Shown piece by piece: positions 33,829 through 44,975 of a DNA stretch of 64,000 bases. The position numbers and the translations under genes are program-made. Below the pieces are notes generated by a model. That model did not search any database. It worked only from the letters and a program-made list of their open reading frames with translations, and was not told the origin of the DNA. The stretch is from assembly GCA_036250195.1 (NCBI GenBank), contig JAVHZZ010000005.1, forward strand, positions 178,915,448-178,979,447, written 5' to 3'. Each line of letters begins with the position of its first letter. The first letter of the stretch is position 1. Origin of the DNA: Mixophyes australis (Eukaryota; Chordata; Amphibia; Anura; Limnodynastidae).

Positions 33829-34161
33829 GGGCCTGATTCATTAAGGATCTTAACTTGAGAAACTTCTTATTTCAGTCTCCTGGACAAAACCATGTTACAA
33901 TGCAAGCGGTGCAAAGTAGGATTTTGTTTTGCACATAAGTTAAATACTGAATGTTTTTTCATGTAGCACACAAATACTTGATAGCTTATTTGTACACTGA
34001 AACTTAAAGTTGATATTTGTGTGCTACATGAAAAAAAAAGTCAGTATTTAACTTATGTGCAAATTGAATCCTACTTTGCACCCCTTGCATTGTAACATGG
34101 TTTTGTCCAGGAGACTGAAATAAGAAGTTCCTCAAGTTAAGATCCTTAATGAATCAGGCCC
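33829..34161. mobile_element. MITE family A, best complete copy (333 bp)
   Basis: GGGCCTGATTCATTAAGGAT at the left and its inverse at the right; internal inverted blocks 'ggacaaaaccatgttacaat' and 'attgtaacatggttttgtcc'. The centre 'cttgatagcttatttgtaca' is single copy. CAG flanks both sides, possibly a 3-bp target duplication. No coding capacity. Confidence 0.85.
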
Positions 34162-34289
34162 CAGATTTTTGTGTGTATTCAATATGTAAAAAAGAAAAAG
34201 AGAATTTTGGGCAATGGACATGTAATGGGACACTGTCATGAAAACAATGTTTTTATGGTTTGTGATTTTTAATACAGGACACTGACAAC

Positions 34290-35542
34290 AATATTTCTCC
34301 AATCACATTCTACTGTGCCATAGCTCACCCAGAAACAGGAGAGGTGCCAGTGTTTTTGCCAGTGTACAGTCTAGGGCTGGCCGTGTTCTTAAAAGTCTAC
34401 AGTCACATTGTAGTGTGTTATTATAGCTCACACAGATACAGGAGAGGTGCCAGTGTTCTTGCCAGTCTACAGTTTACATGCCATTGCTCATTGTCAGTGC
34501 TGAAAGAGAAATTATGGGGCTGGCAGTGTTCTTAAATGTCTACAATCACATTGTACTGTGTAATCAAAATGGATTCACATCAGTACACAGAAGACCAGGA
34601 GCACCAAGCAGCTGCTGGCACCAGTCATGATGATAGTAATCCCTCTATGTAATCTGCTAAAGCCTGTGTTAAAGTGCATAGTGTTTTTAAGTTAGGGAAA
34701 CTTAAATGTTAAAAAACACCTTTTACCTTGGTAAAGACAAAAACACTTGTATTCAAGGCACATGTTCCGTGTCACAGTTTGTCTAAAGCAGATGTAATGC
34801 CACTCCAGTTGTACTATACATTCCTGTGTCTACATAAGTTTGGCAGTTCTTTAGGGATGAGAGGGACGTATCCAGAGAGGAGAAGGAGATTAAAGATTCA
34901 GCACAAGCAGACATGGTTTAATAATGTAATAATTAATAATGAGTTAATTGGCAGCACTGTTGGGCTTAAGGCAGCTAAGCTATTGGTAGCTTATTTTGTG
35001 GGGGCCCAAACAAACCAAGCACTTCAGCCACAAAAGTGGCACTGCTTGTTGCTGGAGTGCTTGGTTTCTTAAACTGTACATCTGTCCTTTTCAATATCTT
35101 ACATTAAAGTGGGTGGGAGGGCCCAATGACAATTCCATCTTGCACCACTTTTCTTTTTTTATGCCACTGCTGTGTTGCAATGTTTCCTAGATGTGCTATG
35201 AACTGCCATGTGTTTGTGTTGTTGCTCTGTCGCTTGGCATCCAGCCAGCTCACTGCAGTTTCTGTCCGAACGTGTATGAAAATAATATTGTGGCCTGTGA
35301 GGTGGTCAAAATTGACTGAAAATGACTGGAAATTAGTGTTATTGAGGTAATTAATAATGTAGGAACAAAAAAAGAGCAACATAATGTGATTGTAGCATAT
35401 TTTAGCAATTTTTCTAAAAAATACAGATTCAAAACCAAAACCAAAATACGCAAGGGCGGCTTTGCCAAAACCAAAACACGAACTTAATCCAGATCCAAAG
35501 CCAAAACCAAAGCCAGAACAGGGGGGTCAGTGAACAACGCTA
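34290..35542. mobile_element. hAT-like element remnant with internal repeats
   Basis: The right end has repeated 'ccaaaaccaaaaca' motifs and terminates GTCAGTGAACAACGCTA, a decayed version of the 7510-8207 element's right end. The left part has two to three imperfect copies of a ~110-bp unit ('caggagaggtgccagtgttc', 'ctggcagtgttcttaaa'). At 34569 a short frame starts MDSHQYTEDQEHQAAAG and stops after 27 codons; it could be a relic of an element-encoded protein. The left terminus was not identified. Confidence 0.5.
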
Positions 35543-35864
35543 GTAAAAAGTCACGCATCACTATTTTTTTCATAAATAGTCACTCACTGTTTATGAAAAC
35601 ATAGGGCAGTGAAACTTACCACAATTTTTTCACATTAATGTCTGTCAGAATAAAAAAAATAGTTTTTCACTTCTGGTAGTGCTAGATATGTTCAAGTCTG
35701 CTTTGGCACATTTGCATGCTTTTTATTTGTAGGCATACACAGTGCGAATTTATCTCAGGCCCATAATATATCTTACGAAGGACAGTTTAAAATTGAATGA
35801 TGTATATTATGATCATATTTAGTGACGTGGATGTAGTCTCCTATATTAACATGTGCAGTGCATG

Positions 35865-35985
35865 ACATATGCAGACTTTCGACCATCGTGTCACTACACA
35901 CACTGACCCGACTTTCGAACGAGCGGTCGTATATCGGCTGGTTGAGCCAATTATTGGACAAAAACCCTGTAGTGTGTACCCAGCT
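35865..35985. mobile_element. PIF/Harbinger right-end fragment
   Basis: 'gactttcgaccatcgtgtca' through 'cctgtagtgtgtacccagct' followed by TTA. It is very similar to 42560-42675, the right end of the Myb-encoding element, so it may derive from that subfamily. Confidence 0.65.
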
Positions 35986-36379
35986 TTAGTAGCACAGGGC
36001 CAATTGATTGATTAAAAATATAGTGGTGCTGAATTGGTGATTTTATTTTAACATTGTAACTGGTGCAATCTTTTTAAATTAAATAATAATTTCATAGATC
36101 AATTAGTTGAAGATGACCAGCATACACTATTTATATGTTTAAAATTATATAAAGGTACAATGTTCTGATCATAGTATATCAGCACAGGGGCAAATTATTG
36201 TAATATAATAATAAGATTAATATGATGAGAAATATTATTTAATAACTTATAAGATCTTTGGAGAAAAATGGTTTATTGTAATAATAATATTATAGCGCTA
36301 ATATATTATTGAATGTAGTGGACTGACGCATACTATATTAAACTACAGGGGGAAAAAATCTAAAATGGTTGCCTCTATA

Positions 36380-36765
36380 GTTTAGGGTAGTATACCTTTT
36401 AATGTCACCATGGCCTTGCTGTTGAGGAAATATATATATTTTATTAACAGTGTTAATATCTTAACAGAGGGGGGAGATGGCATGTATTGTATTGAAGACA
36501 TCAACACTGCAATTGTCATGGCTTGAAATGCAAAATAGTCTGATAACAAATAACAATAGAGTGTAGGGGATGAGTGTCATTAGGTTGAAGATAGCAGCTT
36601 CATGTTTCTCTGTATCTTTAATGATTGTCTCTATAGTTTAGGGTTGTATACCTTTTATTGTTACTGTGGCCTTGTTGCTGAGTAAATAAATATATTTTAT
36701 TAAGATAGTGCAATCTTAACACAGGGGGCTGGTGGGCATTGTATTGAAGATAACATTTTAGTTTG
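36380..36765 (+). repeat. Local duplication of about 140 bp
   Basis: The stretch 'ctatagtttagggtagtata' to 'ggcatgtattgtattgaaga' at 36378-36500 recurs at 36633-36750, diverged, with the same order of blocks ('ggccttg', 'atatattttatta', 'cttaacacaggggg'). The sequence between the copies is partly unrelated. Confidence 0.65.
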
Positions 36766-37239
36766 TTTATCCTCATCTCATTACTTTTTAACTTTTAAAT
36801 ATAGGCAATGTCTTTTCCTATTAATTACAATTTATTTTTTATTTTCACATTGGTATTTCTAGAGCTTACAGAAGCTATATCAGTACATTATTCCGAATAA
36901 TCAATGGATTTTAAAAAATATATATTTTTAGACATTAAAAAATGTTAGTGCTTCTTGTATTACTTTATATACAAATGTAATTATGGTCTGCATAGGAAAT
37001 ATCTATTTTGAATATTAATTTATTTTAAAAAAAGTTTTAAAAAATTCTAAACAAATTAAATGTAAAACATCATGTAGCATGTCAATTCCTATTTATGATT
37101 CATATAATATAACTAGATAGTTCTTATTGTCCAACACCTTTTTTACACACATGTGCCATTGATTGGTTGCAAAAATGTGCATTTCATTTAACGTAAATTG
37201 ACTTTTCAATGTTTGTTTGCTTTCAAATATTTTTGTTAG

Positions 37240-37401
37240 GTGTCATTATACTCAAGCAGCAAGGAGGAGTTTGAGAGTACACCTATGGGAATGAGTGTTC
37301 TCCAGGATCCCAGTTATCATAAATCTCATACTGTAGACAAGATCAAAGCAAGCACTGAAAAACAGCAACAAGAAAAAGCTGCCGCGCTTTTCTCAAGATG
37401 A
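37240..37401 (+). CDS. Unassigned exon-like frame, possible terminal exon
   Basis: A pyrimidine-rich tract and TTTTGTTAG acceptor precede 53 open codons that stop at TGA (37399-37401). The peptide begins VSLYSSSKEEFESTPMGMSV, continues SYHKSHTVDKIKASTEK and ends EKAAALFSR. Composition is balanced and hydrophilic, unlike the chance frames in this AT-rich DNA. After the stop the same frame keeps protein-like pieces (VGKCRCGASDCKKIVSQIVN), broken by several further stops, so it may be a decayed longer exon. I do not recognise the protein. No domain call is made. Alternatives are an exon of an unplaced host gene or a fossil transposon gene. Confidence 0.35.
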   Translation: MSLYSSSKEEFESTPMGMSVLQDPSYHKSHTVDKIKASTEKQQQEKAAALFSR

Positions 37402-38440
37402 GAATTAATCCTTAGTCGACAGAGCACTCCGACACTACAGTGTAATATTTGATAGACCAAAGAATCTGCTTGAAGAAGGATAGCTGAGGAGGTAACTTCA
37501 GTGGGGAAGTGCAGATGTGGTGCCAGTGATTGTAAAAAAATAGTTTCTCAGATTGTAAACTAACAGTCAAGAGGAAAATGTCCACCATCCAACAGCACGC
37601 TATGGCCACACCAGCTGTGGTCCTCCATTACAGATTGATATGTACGAATGGGAGAGAAAGCTTAGGGACTATATTTCTCCCAATGTAGATTCAGGCATCT
37701 CTGCAGGACTCCAAACAGGTGATCAATCTTGACAAAGTCCATCCATTGCTATTTTACCATATTATAATTAATAAAATAACAATCTTTTTTAAATTTAACA
37801 ATGTATTAAAAACATTTTTTCACTATAGGTATCATTCAAATGATTGTACATTCAACTTTTCATGTATCAAGTGTAAAACAATAATATTAGCAGCTTTTAT
37901 TTTTTTTTTTTAAAAAGTGTATTTATAAATTTTGTACATTATACAACTGTTTAATGAAGGTTATTTATTTTACCGTAGATACTGTTCATAGAAAAAAAAT
38001 CAAAGCATCATTATGCTGCTTCTGCCACATCAGATAAAAAACAAAGTATATACTGCAAAGTTAAGTTGTTAATAAATTATTTTACTGTTATTATAGAAAA
38101 ATTAAAAAGTAATGCTTTAAACACACTATTATTATTAATTTTCATTTAATTAAAATATAAATATTTTTTATTACCATCAAGTTCAGTTCATTGACTCTAT
38201 ACATGATGTAGTATTACATAATATTTGATATAAATATTTTCCAGACATGCCTATCCTCATCTTATTAATGATGATATATATTGTTAAATCTACAGTTTAA
38301 AATCGTTTAAATATTTCTAATTTCAATAAATAAATATTTAACACATTACAATAAAAACATTCAAGAAAATTTTTTCAGTCTTTTAAAAATCTTTATTATG
38401 GCACATCATTATTTGAATTAGTATTTTTTTTTATTTGCAG

Positions 38441-38509
38441 TTTAAAGTAGCTTGTCTGCAAATACAGAAAAATAAGCACCTGAAAATGTCAACATTCCCA
38501 AAAAATCAG
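38441..38509 (+). CDS. Unassigned 69-nt internal exon candidate
   Basis: A strong acceptor (T-rich tract then TTTGCAG) and a strong donor (CAG followed by GTAAGG) bound exactly 23 codons in phase 0: FKVACLQIQKNKHLKMSTF then PKNQ. The next acceptor TTTTTTACAG is at 38869-38878 and would add only IMF before a TGA. Family unknown. Strict splice signals on both sides make it more than a chance frame, but a 69-nt exon cannot be proved without transcripts or conservation. Confidence 0.3.
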
Positions 38510-39271
38510 GTAAGGTTGAATGATTTGCTAGATAATTCATATTTTCAATTCTACTTTCATAAGACAATGGTTGTTTTTGTACAATACAAATTACATTTTA
38601 AATTTGGTTATTACTTAAAAATATGCAACATTAAATCTTTAGCTTGTATAACAAAATAGTTATATTGTTATAACTGATACGGTTAACTTTGACCTTACAA
38701 ATAAAAAAAGCACAAAGCTAAAAATTGATGAAGTCTAATTTAAAAAATTTAGATACAAAAAATATATTTGTTTTGCAATGAATTTAGAATGTTTTTAAAC
38801 AAAAATATTTTTTTTAAATAACATCTTATTTTATTCTTCTGCAAAATAAATGATATATTCCTGTTGTCTTTTTTACAGATAATGTTTTGAAATGAACAAC
38901 CTAGGGAGATACTCTCTACAGAGAGAGTATCATTTTCAAGTAAGAAACCATAAATGCAAAGACCAGAAATCACTACACATAAAAAACATTGAAAAGTACA
39001 TATATAGTGGGAAATTTAATTCACCACAACATTTCTCCAGAACAGCTAGAGGAGACAAATGTAGGCGATTTCCATCAAGGAATCATCACTCATTTTTCAT
39101 TGTTTCCTGTACATCTATTCAGACAAATTAGGTGAGATGCTTTAATCATCCTGAATGTGTTCTGACCTTAAAATAGCTGGTGTCCAGCAGCACCTTAAGC
39201 TAAGTACACACTGCCTAATTTTCCACCAACTTTTTATGCCGATCAATTTAACATCCGATCACTCGATCTAT

Positions 39272-39713
39272 TGATCCTTGAAAAAGTCCAATATCGGATG
39301 AAACGCGTTGGTTTAACTTAGACTCAACTCAGCCACCATAGTCTGTATTACATCATCCTGCCTGCTGTGTGCGGCGGGACGTTTTGGCTATCAGAACGCT
39401 GAGGAATAAGAATAGGATTTCACTAAAACAACTTGTCCGGATTTCTCCTGGAGTAACTTTGAATCTCACAATAAGTTCAGCCACTGCTGACTGTGAGAGT
39501 TAAGGAAGAAAATCAATCAGATCGAGTCTCCGGGACCAGTGATCAGGGTCATATAGGGTAAGATCGTTTAACTCCTTTATGCTGACAGTTTTTTTGGACA
39601 TCTCTTATCCTATTTGACACCATTTAATCATCTAAAAAGAGCTATAAACATAATCAAACATACCATCATCAGTTTGTGTCAATCATTTTGCGCCCTCCTC
39701 CGTTATTGTTTAT
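39272..39713 (+). mobile_element. Penelope-like element fragment with hammerhead-like terminus
   Basis: The fragment is bounded by the 9-bp direct repeat TCGATCTAT (39263-39271 and 39714-39722). It begins with 'ccttgaaaaagtccaatatc' and GGATGAAACGCGTTGG. GAAACGCGT blocks of this kind belong to the hammerhead-ribozyme-containing terminal repeats of Penelope-like elements. Similar blocks are at 52157-52190 and 61270-61305 (both minus). No coding sequence remains. Confidence 0.55.
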
Positions 39714-40126
39714 TCGATCTATAGACTACATACACACTAGCCTCGTTTTAGACGATCAAGGGAAGAGCGACCGTCCCGGTAGCGACTTTTTTACAGTAAT
39801 GTAATGAACAATTATTTTAATTTCGTACACACTGAAGCCACATTTGCGGGTCATGTAACAATATACCAAAGACATTAGCATAAAGGGGCAGAGCTTTCAC
39901 TATAGTTAACACCCAAAAATTATTATAAACTGATAAAATTAAAAAATGATTATGCACGAATAGTCTTTACCCACAATACTCCATTCTGACGGACATCATC
40001 GCTGATTGGTCCACAGCACAAACGAACACCCATGTGTGAGCATATAAAATTACTGAAGAGCCTGTCTGGCGCTGAGGGACGTGAGAAGATGGCGGATGAG
40101 GAGGAGGTGTCGTGGGGGTTGGAGCA

Positions 40127-41785
40127 ATGGAAGTGGAGATGGTACTGAAAGGCCCAAAAAATGTTAAAGAAGTTCTGGTGGGGGATGGAGATAGTCAAAA
40201 AGAAGAAGAAGAAGTAACATTTACAGCAGTTAAAAGAGCAAAGTCAATGAGCCCAAGGGAGGTGGAGATGATGGTAAAAGTATTGGACCAGTACGACTAC
40301 GACTGTCAAAAGTGAGAATACCGAAAAGTTAAAAATAGAAAGGACCTGATGATGCAAACACGACTGCGATTACTGAAGGATAAACTTGGCAAGAAAAGAA
40401 ATACATTCCAAGTTCAGAAGTGGTGGTCCGACCTTAAAAATAAAGAGCAAAGGAGACTGGTGCAAATTTGTAGAACCATAAAAAAAGTGAGTACCATGTG
40501 TAGTGTACCTGTTGGAAGTTTATTTCATTTTAATTTAACATGAAGCAATGCAAAAGATAGATTTGAAACATAGGTTGTTCTTTTCAGAACGAAGAATTAA
40601 CGGTGATAAGAGCAGCTTAGTTTGCACTAATAGCACTAATGTAACACCTGTTATCAAACAAGAAAAAATTGATGTTGAATACGAAAATATGAAATAAGTC
40701 ATACAAGAAAGTATTTAAATGAACATGTGAAGGTAACACAATGCATTGGGCACATACCTGTACCGTTAAATTAACCAAAATCGCGTCTGTTTTACAGAAC
40801 CAATGGAGGTTAAGCCCACTATTGTTGCTATTGTACCAGAGGGACCACAACATAAACTGATCTCAAGCAGTGTGCAAGGGGAGCAAATGGGACTGTTACT
40901 GGCGTTGGATAAAGACTTTTGTTAACTTTATTGCAGATACAGAATCGTGTTCAAGCTCCTTACACTCACCTTCAAGGCCCTCTCCAACTCCACCGCTCCC
41001 TAGATCTCCAGCCTCATCTCCATCCATGCTCCATCCCGCCCTCTGCGTTCGGCCAATGACCGTCGCCTCTCTTCCCCCCTGGTCACCTCCTCCCACGCTC
41101 GCATCCACTGGAACCAGCTCACCCGCTCCATCAGAACTTCACCCAACTTGTCCAGCTTCAAACGGGCCTTAAAAACCCACCTCTTCCTTATAGCCTTCCA
41201 GTCCCCCACTTAACTGCCCTCCTTCCTGTCTCCCACCTACCTCCCTCCTCGTCGCTCTCCTCTCCCCCCCTCCCCTCCGTCTTTGCCTCCGCTCTCCCCC
41301 TTTCCTCCTCCTACCCTTGCGTCTCTGTCCGTCCTACCCTCCCATTAGATTGTAAGCTCCTTCGAGCAGGGCCTCCTCTCCTCCTGTTCTCCACCACCTT
41401 AACTCTGCTCTCCAGCTCCTTGTCTCTTCCGTGAGGCCCTTCTACCCCTCTAGCTTCCCCGCTGGGGCTCTCGCCTGTCATCTAGCTGTACTTTGAGCTT
41501 CCGAGTTACTGTGCTTTTTGTTAACTGTTCCGTGATGTCTCACCCTGTACTGTATTTCTGTCTGTCCCTGTACGGAGCTACGGATACCTAGTGGCGCCCT
41601 ATAAATAAGTAATAATAATAATAATGCTAAACATTTTTTATTTCCTTGTTTCGTAGATATCATCAGATGAAAGTTCTGAGGCAGAAAACAACGTTGTAAA
41701 GCTTAACGATTATTTTAAAGAAATAGCAACGAACATAAGTGACGTCAACAAAAAAATTAAAAAGCTTGCGAAGAATTTTGTGTAA
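40127..41785 (+). pseudogene. Harbinger-type Myb/SANT-like protein, decayed four-exon gene
   Basis: Exon 1 (40127-40486) encodes an acidic N-terminus and then a Myb/SANT-like fold with MSPREVEMMVKVLDQYDYD, RLRLLKDKLGKKRNTFQVQ and KWWSDLKNKEQRRLVQICR. It ends at a GTGAGT donor. A single in-frame TGA (40313-40315) sits within a run that otherwise stays in frame, as expected from CGA-to-TGA decay. Exon 2 (from 40588, after TTCTTTTCAG) has a frame containing SSLVCTNSTNVTPVIKQEKI with a SUMO-type IKQE motif; its donor looks lost. Exon 3 (from 40798) contains PMEVKPTIVAIVPEGPQHKL. Exon 4 (41657-41785) starts ISSDESSEAENNVVKLNDYF and stops at TAA; AATAAA follows at 41900-41905. Phases between exons 1 and 2 no longer match, consistent with slippage in the A-run before the donor. 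The likely ancestral role was transposase nuclear import or DNA targeting. Confidence 0.7.
40941..41625 (+). mobile_element. L2-type LINE 3' end with (AAT)n tail
   Basis: It opens with VFKLLTLTFKALSNSTAP, then HARIHWNQLTRSIRTSPNLS and SSFKRALKTHLFL, the conserved L2 C-terminus. A ~400-bp 3' UTR includes 'gattgtaagctccttcgagc' and 'agtggcgccctataaataag' and ends in (AAT)n. It was inserted in the last intron of the Harbinger Myb gene, same orientation. Apart from the frame end it is well preserved and C+T rich. Confidence 0.85.
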
Positions 41786-42678
41786 ATGTGTATGCTGTTT
41801 GGAACGGTTCTGCCTCAAAGCAATAGCACCTTTAAAGTGTAGTACTATTTTTATAACTTTTATTATTCTGCACTAAATATTTTTTAAATGTTTTCTGCAA
41901 TAAAACTGTTGCAGTAACAGTGTGTGTTTATTTTGGGTATGTTACAAATATTAGTTAATAAAGGTTACTATTAGTTTGTAAAGTTTATAAGTTTGTTAGT
42001 TTATAAAGATAAAAGTTTAGAAAGGGTAAATATGAATAAGTTGCCAATATAGATGTAAAGGGTTACATAACACAAATGCTTTACACAAGTGTAATGGTCT
42101 GCAACCAGACATAAACAATACACATGTATACAAAACACCAAAAAAGTGAGTAGTCTAGTACAACACATGGACGCTGTAATTGAATTAGCCTGTCTGACAT
42201 GCACATATTTTGCTCTACAAAAGAATGTGCATTGCGACACATAAAAACGTTGTTTTGATATAACACTACACTTTGTTAAACTGGCTGTCATATGCTAGAC
42301 ACATCAATGCAATAGACTACTGCTATTGCTGTTCCGTTACATTCATCTAATTAACAAGTCAGTGATGTGCGGACACTGCACCACGTGGGACAGGTAAAGT
42401 TATCTGAAATTTCCATATACACGCCCCCAACGGAGCGCCAGCTCGAGGAAGTATCGGAGGATTATCGTTCATCGATCGTAAATTTATACACTCTACACGA
42501 TGGAAAGGTGATTGGAACGAAAATATTGAATGGTATGACCAACTAAGTGACCTTTTGGGAAGACTTTCGACCATTGTGTCACTACACACACTGACCCGAA
42601 TTTGGAATGAGTGAGTGAGTGAGTATGTCGGCTGGTTGAGGTGATTATTGAACGCAAAACCAGTAGTACCCAGCTTTA

Positions 42679-42883
42679 GGCTGGGTACACACTACAGAAT
42701 TTTCCAACCAATGTGTTATCTATAGCGATTTTACTAACGACTGAAACAAAAAAGTCCCAATCAGCATGCTGATTCATGTGAACACTATACATGATTTAAA
42801 AGATTTACCTTCAGATCTGTGCTCTTCAACTGTCATAACCATTGGCTGAAAAGATCATGACTCTGCAAACTCTATGGCAAGGG
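42679..42883 (-). mobile_element. PIF/Harbinger MITE, truncated, abutting the larger element
   Basis: It starts GGCTGGGTACACACTACAG directly after the TTA that ends the Myb-encoding element, so two family members share one TTA. Internal blocks 'cccaatcagcatgctgattc' and 'cttcagatctgtgctcttca' identify the family. It breaks off at 'actctatgg', where a GGGTCGGCAACC-type element begins. Confidence 0.7.
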
Positions 42884-43100
42884 TCGGCAACCCCCGCATG
42901 CATGACAGATGTGGCCAGATGTGGCACGCGGACCACTTGCGTCTGGCACAATGAGTTCCACAGCTGCCTCACTAAAGCAGCTGAAGATGGCCGAAACTGA
43001 GCTTCTGCGCATGTGCAGCAGCTTCGTTTTAGCTATCATTGGCTGTTTTAGTGAAGCAGCTCCCAGCAGCTCGTAATGGAACATAGGAGGGGTGCTGACT
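42884..43100. mobile_element. Possible hAT element left end
   Basis: The terminus-like CAAGGGTCGGCAACCCCCGC resembles hAT TIRs of the CAGGGGTCGGCAACC type. The following 200 bp contain 'gcttctgcgcatgtgcagcagc', a small internal palindrome. No right end was located, possibly because the minisatellite and LTR insertion follow. Confidence 0.4.
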
Positions 43101-43454
43101 CCAAAGGTAAGTATAAGGAACACTATGAATTGGGGGGTCATGTAAGTGACATAATATGTATTGGGGCACCATGTGAGTGGCATACTATGTATTGGAGCAC
43201 ATGTAAGTGGCATACTGTGTATTGGGGGCACATGTACGTAGCATACTATGTATTGGAGCACATGTAAGTTGCATACTGTGTATTGGGGGCACATGTACGT
43301 AGCATACTATAAATTGAGGGCACATGTATGTAGTATACTATGTATTGGGGACACATGTGAGTGGCATACAATGTATTGGAGCACATGTAAGTGGCATACT
43401 ATGTATTGGGGGCGCATGTAGGTGGCATACTATAAATTGAGGGCACATATAAAT
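43101..43454. repeat. 31-36-bp minisatellite, left block
   Basis: About ten copies of 'ggcatactatgtattggggg' plus 'cacatgtaagt', alternating between longer and shorter units. The array resumes at 44976 after a 1.5-kb insertion. Confidence 0.9.
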
Positions 43455-44975
43455 GTAAAATGGGCTGCTGTTAGGCTCCACCCCCAGATGACGCAACTGA
43501 TTGCGTCATCAATATGGGCATGGCCAATGGACTGAGGGGCATGGTCAATGACAAGAGGGGGAGTAGCCAACGGGAATAAGCGCCAAGGAAGGGGAGCCAT
43601 CTTCTAGCCGGGACCCAGGATGGAGTAAGTGGTCCTGGGTCCTTGGCAAGTGTAAAGGCAAAAGTGGCAAGCACCCCTGTAAGCAAACTTGCTAACCCAG
43701 TAAGGGCAGTTATGAACCCCTGTATAGTGAATGGAACCCAGCAAGGGCAACAACAGACCCACATTACTCTGGGGTGGTAAGCAAGGGGATTATGCAAGAG
43801 AGCCCTATAGTGAAGAATAGGGCTGCCAAGGAGATTCCCACCTTTAGGGGTACCCCAGAAGTGGCACCCGTTCAGAATGAGAAAGAGCATGGAGAGGTGC
43901 ACCACTGACATGACAGTAGAGAAGAGGGGGAGAGTCCCCAACTACAAAGGCCAGCAGAAAGGTAGAACCTTTGGAGGAGAAGCTGCTGAAAAAGTGTGCC
44001 TGAGAGAGAAAGGCATAGATGGATGGCAGCCAGAGACCTTGGATAGGGGTGAGTAAGTGGCAGCTGCCACGGAATCACATTTGTACGACAGCAGGGGGGG
44101 GGGAGAGAGCCCTGGATAGAGTCCCCATGACTTTCAGCACCTGGGTAGAGCGTTCCTAGCCAGTTGCCCTGTTAGACTGATTCATGTGTCCTAAGCAGGA
44201 GGGAAAGTGCCATGTGTAACAGTACGGTTGAACCCTGCAGTCAGGGGAGTACTGTGAGTCGGCAAGACAGTGTGTGACTATGATGAGGTAATGCAGAAAT
44301 CCCTGACAACTGGGATGTGCAACAACTTTGAAATATTCTGAAAGTGTTCCCGCAAATTGTTTAATTGCAGCTTCAGAGAGATGAGGGGAGGTCCCTGGAT
44401 CATGGGAAATTACTCTATACAGGAGCAGTACGAGCCGCCATGGAAAGCACCCCCATACTTGAGATAGGGTCACTGAATGAAGGCACTAGGGCTACAAGTT
44501 GAAAAGGAGTGTTCCGACATAGGAGATGGTGCGCACGAACGTAGTGCAAGAACCTCTGGACCATGCCTACTGTCTGTCTGTGTATATGATTGGCTCTGCT
44601 GATGCTGTGTAATGACTATTCCTACAACATCGGATGCGTGAACTGTCAGAAATATTTTACTGCTGCAAAGTGTGTGCTGGAGGAGTTAAAGTGGTCATAT
44701 AACCTTTACCTGCAACCATTATATTCTTTTGTGCTGGAGTAGAAGAGGAGTTGAATAAAGTTTTATTCTGTTTTGAACTGAGATGGCCTGGCACCCAATA
44801 TTTCATTGCACTGCACCACACCACTGCAATAGAGTCTGCCGACATGTGACTGGGTTAAAAACTGGTGTATTTTGGGGGTGACCTCTGGTATTGGTTCCCC
44901 ATACCCACCGGCTAGCTGGGGGAGAACGTACTGACTGTAATTTGCAATATGGCCTACAGAGCGACCCTTCACATA
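43455..44975 (+). mobile_element. Probable solo LTR splitting the minisatellite
   Basis: A 1.5-kb block of different composition interrupts the tandem array. It starts near TGTAAAATGGGC and ends near CCTTCACA. It has a GAATAAAG polyadenylation signal near 44752 followed by T/G-rich DNA, and an upstream 24-bp palindrome of CRE/C-EBP type (43487-43510). No internal gag/pol is present and no second LTR is seen. A clean target duplication could not be demonstrated, partly because the target is itself repetitive. The 156-codon minus frame inside has no retroviral character. Confidence 0.4.

Larger units (their letters stand above)
39198..42675 (+). mobile_element. 3.5-kb PIF/Harbinger-like element encoding a Myb-like protein
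   Basis: The left end AGCTAAGTACACACTGCC and the right end 'agtagtacccagct' are inverted copies of the GCTGGGTACACAC family termini. TTA flanks both sides (39195-39197, 42676-42678). Inside lies a multi-exon Myb/SANT-like gene (40127-41785) with a polyadenylation signal. Known Harbinger elements carry two genes, a DDE transposase and a Myb-like DNA-binding partner; here no transposase frame is visible on either strand. Later insertions are a Penelope fragment (39272-39713) and an L2 LINE (40941-41625). This makes it a candidate larger relative, and perhaps source lineage, of the many MITEs with the same ends in the window. Confidence 0.65.

Noticed and set aside
42872..43294. 140-codon minus frame rich in 'HSMPLTCAP'-like repeats
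   Set aside because: It is a translation of the 31-36-bp minisatellite and the adjacent hAT-like end.
43471..43941. 156-codon minus frame
   Set aside because: It lies across a probable LTR, has hydrophobic low-information composition and no retroviral or host motif.
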